A stretch of DNA of 62,797 bases from Oscillatoriales cyanobacterium (lineage in GTDB: Bacteria > Cyanobacteriota > Cyanobacteriia > Cyanobacteriales > Laspinemataceae): the NCBI GenBank assembly GCA_011390955.1, contig JAABRM010000043.1, positions 1 through 62,797 on the forward strand, given 5' to 3'. Shown piece by piece: positions 56,865-62,797 of this stretch (position 1 is the stretch's first letter; every line of letters starts with the position of its first letter). Made by a program: the position numbers and the translations under genes. A model generated the notes under the pieces. The model worked only from the letters and a program-made list of their open reading frames with translations, was not told where the DNA came from and searched no databases.

Positions 56865-57043
56865 TTTACCGAGCGATCGCCAAGATGCGATCGCCACAAT
56901 GATTCTCGAAGAACTAGAAAGCGATCGGCGCCCTTGATGAAGCTTATGCCAACTCTCCAGACATTCTGGCTAAACTCGCAGCTTCAGCAATGGCTGAATA
57001 CCATGCCGGTAAAACCGAAGAACTCGATCCAGAAACATTGTGA
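56824..57043 (+). pseudogene. Frameshifted antitoxin-like gene
   Basis: From ATG 56824: MTELLERAIAQLKTLPSDRQ, DAIATMILEELESDRRP then stop; the +1 frame continues ALDEAYANSPDILAKLAASA and AEYHAGKTEELDPETL to TGA 57041-57043. Together this is one RelB-like antitoxin with a one-base shift in CCC near 56933. The toxin that belongs to it is not seen. It ends 22 bp before hicA. Confidence 0.75.
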
Positions 57044-57065
57044 AATCAAGAAATGCGAAATACCT

Positions 57066-57302
57066 ATGCCTAGAAAAATTCGCGAGTTAAAAGCTCAAAT
57101 TGCGCGTGAAGGGTTTATTTACTTACCCAAGCGCGGGAAAGGCAGCCATGAGCGTTGGCGACATCCTCTGCTGAAAAAAACATTGACAATTCCAGGCAAC
57201 AATGGGGATGATGTGCCACTATATTTGGAGAAGCAACTAACAAATTTACTGACTGAACTGAGAGAATTAACTGAAGAAGTGGATAAGGAAGAAGATTTAT
57301 GA
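57066..57302 (+). CDS. hicA: HicA-type toxin
   Basis: 78 residues from ATG 57066 (MPRKIRELKAQI). The HicA fold: EGFIYLPKRGKGSHERWRHP with the catalytic-type His in GSHERW, then KTLTIPGNNGDDVPLYLEKQ. HicA is an mRNA interferase. It overlaps the antitoxin gene by 4 nt (ATGA). ORF upstream residues in the same frame are not part of the gene. Confidence 0.88.
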   Translation: MPRKIRELKAQIAREGFIYLPKRGKGSHERWRHPLLKKTLTIPGNNGDDVPLYLEKQLTNLLTELRELTEEVDKEEDL

Positions 57303-57517
57303 ATCAATATAGCATGATGATTCAATGGTCGAATGAAGATCGGCTTTTCTTGGTGACGATTCCAGAATTTGCCGATCGCGTTGTCATGCCTTGCACTCAT
57401 GGTAAAACCCGTGAAGAGGCAATTCTTAACGGCGAAGAAGTTATTGAAATGTACTTGGAAGCGTGGCAAGCAGAAGGTGAGTCTATTCCCGCTCCTAAGA
57501 CCCTGCAAATTGCCTAG
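57299..57517 (+). CDS. hicB: HicB-type antitoxin
   Basis: 72 residues. The partial RNase H-like HicB domain: SMMIQWSNEDRLFLVTIPEF, THGKTREEAILNGEEVIEMYLEAW, ending in PAPKTLQIA. It neutralises HicA. Start ATG 57299 overlaps the HicA stop by 4 nt. The short form lacks the C-terminal DNA-binding domain that longer HicB proteins have. Confidence 0.9.
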   Translation: MNQYSMMIQWSNEDRLFLVTIPEFADRVVMPCTHGKTREEAILNGEEVIEMYLEAWQAEGESIPAPKTLQIA

Positions 57518-57564
57518 ATATTGGTTGCCCGTGGGGTGACAAAAACCGGGTTTCTATGTAGAAA

Positions 57565-57666
57565 ATGCTTGAAAGTGATTTTCCTCCAGACGATTGGCAT
57601 GACTTACTTAAAGAGGCAAAAGGTGAAACTAATCGTTTAGCGGCTATTTATCAAGAAAATCTTTAA
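57565..57666 (+). pseudogene. Small remnant ending in ETNRLAAIYQENL
   Basis: 33-residue frame MLESDFPPDDWHDLLKEAKG followed by ETNRLAAIYQENL. Its last 14 codons are also present at 56770-56810, fused to other sequence. Part of a broken small gene; function unknown. Confidence 0.4.
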
Positions 57667-57720
57667 CAATGAGGTGGCAATGACTGAATTACTTGAACGG
57701 GCGATCGCGCAATTGATCTA
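57622..57720. repeat. Direct repeat, right copy, after hicAB
   Basis: Copy of 56766-56864. In this copy the antitoxin reading stops after MTELLERAIAQLI. Confidence 0.9.
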
Positions 57721-57762
57721 AGTCCTGTATGATATAATAGAACTGCAAAGGAGGCCAGATAT

Positions 57763-57945
57763 TTGCCTACAACAGAGCAAGCTTTCCGATGTTTTCAGCT
57801 TTGTCAACAACTCACTGAACGTTATCTTTCAGTCGATATGCTTCGTTTAGACGTGAGAACTGGCAACTGCATTATTATTGCCGGTACTGAAATTCTGATT
57901 GAAGTTTATCCCAATGGCAATTGGAGGTTTATCAATGAAAACTGA
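57763..57945 (+). CDS. Small DUF6888-like protein
   Basis: 60 residues from TTG 57763, with a very strong AAAGGAGG at 57747. The pattern QAFRCFQLCQQLTERYLSVD, RTGNCIIIAGTEILIEVYPN, NWRF resembles the DUF6888 family of cyanobacteria as I recall it. It overlaps the next gene by 11 nt. Such pairs have a toxin-antitoxin-like gene arrangement, but no function is established here. Confidence 0.6.
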   Translation: MPTTEQAFRCFQLCQQLTERYLSVDMLRLDVRTGNCIIIAGTEILIEVYPNGNWRFINEN

Positions 57946-58132
57946 ATTTCAAACCATGAATCTAAAACAACTGAAACAATATGTTTTAGATCACCGCAGC
58001 GATCGCGCCGCATTTCAAGCTTTGATGGAACGGATTGATGCCCAGACGCCAAATCAGGTTTATACTGATGTAGATCCTACCCAATTTAGTCAGTTAATTG
58101 AACAGCATTATCCCTCGAAATCATCTAATTAA
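57935..58132 (+). CDS. Small DUF6887-like protein
   Basis: 65 residues from ATG 57935, inside the end of the previous gene, so the two are coupled. NLKQLKQYVLDHRSDRAAFQ is the characteristic start of DUF6887-type proteins. Low-complexity C-terminus. Function unknown. Confidence 0.6.
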   Translation: MKTEFQTMNLKQLKQYVLDHRSDRAAFQALMERIDAQTPNQVYTDVDPTQFSQLIEQHYPSKSSN

Positions 58133-58207
58133 ACCAAGGTGATGGGAGTGGGTAATTTTTTCGGTGAGAAGACGATTTTAATAATTGATACCATCAAAAT
58201 TAATTAA

Positions 58208-58400
58208 GCAGAAATCCGGTTTCTTGATTGGTTGCCCGTGGGCTGACAGAAACCGGGTTTCTATTAAGCGGTTGGTGGGGTTAATTAAATTTGGGAAAGA
58301 AACCCGGTTGCTTGAATTACCGTATTTTTACGGACATTATGGTTGGTGGGGTTAATTAAACCTGGGAGAGAAACCCGGTTGCTTGAATTACCGTATTTTT
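58208..58400. repeat. Cluster of AGAAACCCGGTTTCT-type repeats
   Basis: Several units, with GGTTGGTGGGGTTAATTAA linkers. The unit GGGAAAGAAACCCGGTTGCTTG and the following ACCGTATTTTTACGGACATT are tandemly duplicated (58290 and 58355). The region up to 58620 has no gene. Confidence 0.8.
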
Positions 58401-58644
58401 ACGGACATTATCCTTGTACGGATACGGCAGTGCCGTATTCTGCGTATATGTCAGGATGGCAAGAAATTAAGGTTTATGTATTTTTACACAAATATTACAC
58501 AAATATTGCTTGAGATGGCAAAATTTTCCCATCAACTTGGTTTCCGATCTGCCAATTTTCCAATTTATTTTCGGCGGGGCTGACAAACTTATTTTTATAG
58601 CTGTATAATACTTTTTACAGATAAAGTGGAGAGAGTCACGGGCT

Positions 58645-59391
58645 GTGGGAGTCGTTTATATCGGAGATCGCGCCGTTGGCAAAACCCATCTGGCAGTGGA
58701 GTTAACCAACTCACAGGGTGGCCATGTTCGGGCCAATTTACTGAATCAAACTTATGAAAATCTTAGGGCGGTCTTGCTCGATGAAGATGGCAAGGCTAAG
58801 GCAACTGACTCTATGGCAATTCGTCCTCTGACCGTTGAGGTGAAACTCAGGTCGGGTCGGACTCAGATTCCCGTAGAATGGATTGACTACCCTGGGGAAA
58901 TGTTTCACCCGTCTTGGCAGTCACAACATCCCCAGGAATGGCAAAGCTTTTTAGAGCAAGTTCGCCAGAGTGAGGGGATTTTGCTGATTATCCCGCCCTA
59001 TCGGGAAATTGTGGCACCGGGCAATAATCCCGATGAGTTTATTACTCAAGAGCAGTGGCGCCATCGATTTCAACGCTGGGTTGATTTTTTTACTCACGAT
59101 TGCCCCCAAGCACGGCAGGTGGTGATTTGTTTGAACAAGGCTGATTTGATTGTGCAGAATCTAGAGCAGGAAGCCGGTAAAATGGCTTACGATCCTGATG
59201 GTCGGGGGATAGATTGGTTCAATATTCATAATTATATTGTGAATTACTATTTTCGACCCATCACCTCTCAACTCGAACAAATCAACAAAAATCGACCGGG
59301 CTTGTCAGTCCGCTGTTTTATTACCAGTATTTATAATCGTACTTTACTAGAACTACCGTGGATTTACCTAGCAAATTACCTGGACGATTAG
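58645..59391 (+). CDS. P-loop GTPase-like protein, first of three (conflict-system type)
   Basis: 248 residues from GTG 58645, with GGAGAGAG about 10 nt before it. P-loop GDRAVGKTHLAV directly at the N-terminus, Walker B/DxxG-like WIDYPGEMF (~93), and a CLNKADL G4 motif (~170) as in TRAFAC GTPases. The next gene overlaps its end by 34 bp. The three tandem proteins share only the P-loop and DYPGE and are otherwise divergent. Predicted to act as a switch in a multi-gene system; no effector is recognised. Confidence 0.72.
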   Translation: MGVVYIGDRAVGKTHLAVELTNSQGGHVRANLLNQTYENLRAVLLDEDGKAKATDSMAIRPLTVEVKLRSGRTQIPVEWIDYPGEMFHPSWQSQHPQEWQSFLEQVRQSEGILLIIPPYREIVAPGNNPDEFITQEQWRHRFQRWVDFFTHDCPQARQVVICLNKADLIVQNLEQEAGKMAYDPDGRGIDWFNIHNYIVNYYFRPITSQLEQINKNRPGLSVRCFITSIYNRTLLELPWIYLANYLDD

Positions 59392-60215
59392 GCAAAAAGA
59401 ATCAAGCCAAAGGCAGTAACATTTGCGTGATTGGATCGAGGGCAGCAGGAAAAACGACTTATCTTGCCGCTTTAGCGGATTGGCCGCAGGTGAGACATCA
59501 AAATATTACGATTACTCCTGTCACCGAGGATGCCAAAAAACTGCAAGCGCAAGTTCAAAATAAGATGCTGCAAAAGATCGCTCTTGCCCCAACTCAAATC
59601 GATGGCATCAAAATTAAAAGCTTTTACGATTTGCCTCTGTACCAGTTTAGGATCGAGAGTCAGCGCTTTGGCGGTCTGAAAACAACGCTAATTGATTTGG
59701 TGGTTAGAGACTATCCTGGGGAAATTTTTGATGACTTAGCTGATGGGATTTCTCAGCCAGTACACGACGATTTTCTGAATGAATGCTTTGTGAAAGATAC
59801 GGTGGGCTGTTTGGTTATGCTTCACGAGTGGGAGATCGGTCGAGATAATTTTTACCGTCGGGGGTTTGAGCAGTTTATCAATTTAATGGATAACAACGAT
59901 CGCCTGAGTAATTTCCGATTGGCGGTGGTGATGAGTAAGTGCGAACGAGGGGAATTATGGCCCGGTCGTTTAGATCCAGAGATGGATATTTTTCGCCAGT
60001 ATTTGCCCAAAACTACTGAAACTTTACGTCACCTAGTTCCCAAACAAAATCTGAGGTTTTATGCTTTATCAACTTTTGGGGTTCTCAGTCGCAATGACCC
60101 GCGTCCCAATCGTCAAGATGAAATTATCGGCGGGAAAGGCTCGCTTTTAAGAGAGAGTGGCAAGTGGCAACCTTATGGGATGATGTCACCTTTATATTGG
60201 TTAAGTGGTAGTTAG
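59358..60215 (+). CDS. P-loop GTPase-like protein, second of three
   Basis: 285 residues from GTG 59358. P-loop GSRAAGKTTYLAAL (~26), VRDYPGEIFDDL (~117), a G4-like MSKCERGE (~195) and a C-terminal PYGMMSPLYWL that is also in the third protein (PFGLVSPIYWL). The latter two are therefore sister paralogues. Such motifs fit the double-GTPase families described for bacterial conflict systems, from memory. Overlaps the preceding gene by 34 bp. Confidence 0.72.
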   Translation: MDLPSKLPGRLGKKNQAKGSNICVIGSRAAGKTTYLAALADWPQVRHQNITITPVTEDAKKLQAQVQNKMLQKIALAPTQIDGIKIKSFYDLPLYQFRIESQRFGGLKTTLIDLVVRDYPGEIFDDLADGISQPVHDDFLNECFVKDTVGCLVMLHEWEIGRDNFYRRGFEQFINLMDNNDRLSNFRLAVVMSKCERGELWPGRLDPEMDIFRQYLPKTTETLRHLVPKQNLRFYALSTFGVLSRNDPRPNRQDEIIGGKGSLLRESGKWQPYGMMSPLYWLSGS

Positions 60216-60220
60216 GTGAC

Positions 60221-60687
60221 AAGAATGAAAAAAACTGTCATTCCCGCGCGGGAATCCATCAAAACCTCTATCCCTGACCAAGAATGAAAAAAACTGTCAT
60301 TCCCGCGCAGGGAGAGAAAGAAAACTGTCATTCCCGCGCGGGAATCCATCAAAACCTCTATCCCTGACCAAGAATGAAAAAAACTGTCATTCCCGCGCAG
60401 GGAGAGAAAGAAAACTGTCATTCCCGCGCGGGAATCCATCAAAACCTCTATCCCTGACCAAGAATGAAAAAAACTGTCATTCCCGCGCAGGGAGAGAAAG
60501 AAAACTGTCATTCCCGCGCGGGAATCCATCAAAACCTCTATCCCTGACCAAGAATGAAAAAAACTGTCATTCCCGCGCAGGGAGAGAAAGAAAACTGTCA
60601 TTCCCGCGCGGGAATCCATCAAAACCTCTATCCCTGACCAAGAATGAAAAAAACTGTCATTCCCGCGCAGGCGGGAATCCATTAAGG
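60221..60687. repeat. 90-bp tandem repeat array within the GTPase operon
   Basis: Five units of 90 bp, nearly identical, each with two TGTCATTCCCGCG palindromic elements joined by AAAACCTCTATCCCTGACCA and GGGAGAGAAAGAAAA. The minus-strand frame of 204 residues and its 30-residue repeats is a by-product, because 90 is a multiple of three. Confidence 0.95.
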
Positions 60688-60728
60688 CTCTGTACGTTAG
60701 ATAATTCGTGATGAGAGGATGAGTTCTA

Positions 60729-61625
60729 GTGAAAAAATTCTGGTTCCCTCTAAAAAAAGGCTCGGAAGAGGAGAACTTGTCTGGAGTGTTACGAGCGATC
60801 GGCGATCGCGGTTCGGGCAAAACCACTTATATGGCAGCGTTGGCGCGTTGGCCTTATACTAACTCGGCTAGTCCCGTAGAAACAGTGACGGCTTTAAATA
60901 AAGACGGGGAATATCTGATTCAGCAGGCGCAAAAAACTCTGGAACAAAGGCTGCCACTGGCGCCAACTCCTTTAAAAAACGATGTTCTGGAAATGCGGGA
61001 CTATGGCTTGAGGATTGTCCTGAAAAAGCCGGTGGGTCAAAAAACGGTTAATCTAGATATTAGTTGTAAGGATTATCCAGGGGAGTTTTTTAGAGACCTC
61101 TTGCACGATAGTACCGGAGATCCTTTACGGCAAAATGTACTGCAAAATTATTTAGACGACTGCGTGCTGGCTACAGGGATTTTGTTGTTGCTGGATGGCA
61201 ATGCCCACCAGAAAGATGCGGACTATGCTCTGGGTCTTGATAAGCTTCGGGTGGCTTTCGATCGCTCGGAGAGGGAGCAACAAAAGCGGAGAATTGCCCT
61301 GGTGCTGACTAAGTGCGAGTTGGCTGATTTGTCGATTAATCGGGATAAGCCAAAATCTCTCAATCAGGACCGGTTTCCCCAAGTGTGTCAGAAGTTAGAG
61401 GTTTGGCAAAGTTCGGGGGCGGTTTCGATTGACTATTTTACCGCTTCGGCCTTTGGAATGTTGGGCAATAGCTGTCCTACGGGCAACTCCCAGCAAATTA
61501 AGCGCGATCGCGAAGGGGTGGCATCGACGATTCAAGATCCCAAACGATGGCGACCTTTTGGTTTGGTTTCCCCGATTTACTGGCTTTGTACTGGCAAGCG
61601 TCATCCTCAATTAGATTCGGAGTAA
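60729..61625 (+). CDS. P-loop GTPase-like protein, third of three
   Basis: 298 residues from GTG 60729. P-loop GDRGSGKTTYMAALARW (~26), SCKDYPGEFFRDL (~115) and LTKCELADL (~190). It is 4 bp upstream of the next gene (ATG 61630), so they are certainly cotranscribed. A tandem array of repeats separates it from the second GTPase. Confidence 0.72.
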   Translation: MKKFWFPLKKGSEEENLSGVLRAIGDRGSGKTTYMAALARWPYTNSASPVETVTALNKDGEYLIQQAQKTLEQRLPLAPTPLKNDVLEMRDYGLRIVLKKPVGQKTVNLDISCKDYPGEFFRDLLHDSTGDPLRQNVLQNYLDDCVLATGILLLLDGNAHQKDADYALGLDKLRVAFDRSEREQQKRRIALVLTKCELADLSINRDKPKSLNQDRFPQVCQKLEVWQSSGAVSIDYFTASAFGMLGNSCPTGNSQQIKRDREGVASTIQDPKRWRPFGLVSPIYWLCTGKRHPQLDSE

Positions 61626-61629
61626 GTAT

Positions 61630-62797
61630 ATGGCAGTGGAATACATTCACGAATTCAGTACCGGCATTACATTAGAACGCCAGAATGGTCAATTGGTTTC
61701 TAAGGGTTTTACCGTCGGGGAGTATATGAACCGAACTATGGAGAAGATTCCCCAATGCGTTGAGAGGGCTATTGCCAACAAGTTGTTTGAGGTGTCCAAA
61801 AATTCTCAGAGTCCAGAACCCACGATTGTCGGACGGGTTGTTCTGGGAGATAAGACTCAAGGAGAGTTGGATTGGTCAGTGGTGGCGATCGTTACCACGG
61901 GAAAAGATAACTATCAGCGCCAAACTGATTTATATCGTTACTTTTTGTGCGAAGGGGCTAAGAGTCTCTGGAAAATTGTTGATTGGATTGAGGATTATCG
62001 TCATAAATATAACCGTTGGCCCAGTTACAATCCGGCTGACACCAAAACAATTGGACAGCCGACTCGACATGATTGTGGCAGACAAAAAGAACCATTACAA
62101 AGTTCATGGCATGATTTTTTAAATACAAAACCGACTCCAATCATTTTTCAGTCTGAACCAAGCTATGATTTAAAAAATCTTAACGCAATGGCTGAATATA
62201 AAGCTGAAACAGAGAGTCAGCTAATTTCTTGGGTATGGAATGTTGAGGCGATCGAAAATCTCAGTAACTTTCTGGTTATTCAGGCGGCTAGTTACGATGC
62301 TTATATATTACTAGAAAAAATGCGCCAATTTCAAGCCAGTCAACCGAGACCAGCTTTAGGTTCTGGGGTAGATATGGCGGGAATTGAAAGCTCGATTAAA
62401 GGCTTAATCGGCGGTGGGAATATTAAACCGGAATGGATTCAAACTATTGTCCAGGCGAAACAACAGAATCAACTCACTGAAGAACAGTGGGAGAAAATTT
62501 TTAATGATTTGGGGGCAAATTCGCGCAGTTTCAGTGCGAATATAGTTCGGCTGTTAACCCTGAGAGCGATTATTTTACCGAAGACTTTACCCCATTATTT
62601 GCAATATTTAGATATTCAGAAACCAGACCAAAATCCTAATCAGCAGCAACAAATTTCTTTAGAGTTCCAATCTCAAATCCGTAGTTATCGGAATTTATTG
62701 GATTCTTTTTTGTCTGAAGGGGCGATATCTGTGGCCGATTTAATTGGTCATTATAGAAGAATGGAGTATGTGCCAGCAGTGGCTTGGTTGTTTGACG
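61630..62797 (+). CDS. Large GTPase-associated protein (GAP1-like), 3' end outside window
   Basis: ATG 61630; open without a stop to the right edge (389 codons seen). The first ~110 residues (VEYIHEFSTGITLERQNGQL, WSVVAIVTTGKDNYQRQTDL, YRYFLCEGAKSLW) resemble the N-terminal domain of proteins that follow double-GTPases in conflict systems; this is a pattern-level match only. The middle region is helical and Gln-rich. No membrane segment or known enzyme motif is visible in the part present. Confidence 0.65.
   Translation, partial: MAVEYIHEFSTGITLERQNGQLVSKGFTVGEYMNRTMEKIPQCVERAIANKLFEVSKNSQSPEPTIVGRVVLGDKTQGELDWSVVAIVTTGKDNYQRQTDLYRYFLCEGAKSLWKIVDWIEDYRHKYNRWPSYNPADTKTIGQPTRHDCGRQKEPLQSSWHDFLNTKPTPIIFQSEPSYDLKNLNAMAEYKAETESQLISWVWNVEAIENLSNFLVIQAASYDAYILLEKMRQFQASQPRPALGSGVDMAGIESSIKGLIGGGNIKPEWIQTIVQAKQQNQLTEEQWEKIFNDLGANSRSFSANIVRLLTLRAIILPKTLPHYLQYLDIQKPDQNPNQQQQISLEFQSQIRSYRNLLDSFLSEGAISVADLIGHYRRMEYVPAVAWLFD

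Noticed and set aside
60221-60687. CRISPR-like array
   Set aside because: The units are identical in full; there are no unique spacers and no cas genes nearby. It is a tandem repeat.
60212-60826. 204-residue minus-strand frame with 30-residue repeats
   Set aside because: It is a by-product of the 90-bp repeat, whose length is a multiple of three; it overlaps the next gene and has no start context.

Overview
The window looks like chromosomal DNA of a filamentous (Oscillatoriales-type) cyanobacterium. The evidence is very frequent GCGATCGC (HIP1) octamers, a ferredoxin-type glutamate synthase, an FtsH2-like thylakoid protease, a glutamyl-tRNA synthetase with a membrane-anchoring CAAD tail, a glycine-rich RRM protein, a carotenoid oxygenase, a cyanoglobin, heptanucleotide tandem repeats and PEP-CTERM proteins. 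Most of the gene calls are conserved housekeeping or family-level assignments; all of them rest on reading the sequence only.

Layout. 1-11.9 kb (minus strand): a repeatedly duplicated family in which PEP-CTERM surface/secreted proteins alternate with small beta-sandwich-like proteins; it contains intact, frameshifted and chimeric copies, and one copy is split by an ISL3-family insertion sequence with clean ends (6582-7985). 12.2-16.9 kb: ferredoxin-dependent glutamate synthase. 17-22.1 kb: repeats, a RelE-type toxin-antitoxin pair, a NB-ARC ATPase, two orphan genes and an Uma2 remnant. 22.8-32.1 kb: RNA-binding protein, a methylglyoxal synthase/lipid kinase fusion, carotenoid oxygenase, WD40 protein, a phytochelatin-synthase-like lipoprotein, aroK, argB and a TPR protein. 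32.8-37.8 kb: HTH protein, long heptamer arrays, hspA, glbN with an FNR/DNR-like palindrome upstream, and a subtilisin-like membrane protease with a small OB-like partner.

37.8-43.2 kb: a DUF433 antitoxin whose toxin is truncated exactly where a tandem array begins. The array repeats a two-gene module at least five times: a 103-residue partner translationally coupled to a single-lobe retropepsin-like aspartic protease. Copies are intact, frameshifted, decayed, or carry an in-frame miniature transposable element. 43.4-56.5 kb: hybrid histidine kinase, TM0106-type RecB nuclease, phytase-like lipoprotein, tRNA-Asp with a 3'-end duplicate downstream, gltX-CAAD, a secreted protein, ftsH and a universal stress protein. 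56.7-58.1 kb: hicAB and other small toxin-antitoxin-like pieces between direct repeats. 58.6 kb to the right edge (plus strand): three consecutive P-loop GTPase-like proteins with a shared DYPGE motif followed by a large protein that runs off the window, resembling the double-GTPase/GTPase-associated-protein conflict systems; a 90-bp tandem array sits inside this operon.

The two best candidates for a little-described system are the coupled retropepsin/partner array and the triple-GTPase operon. A third theme runs through the window: several genes are broken by short perfect tandem duplications (5, 7 and 20 bp), a type of lesion that can revert by slippage or recombination.
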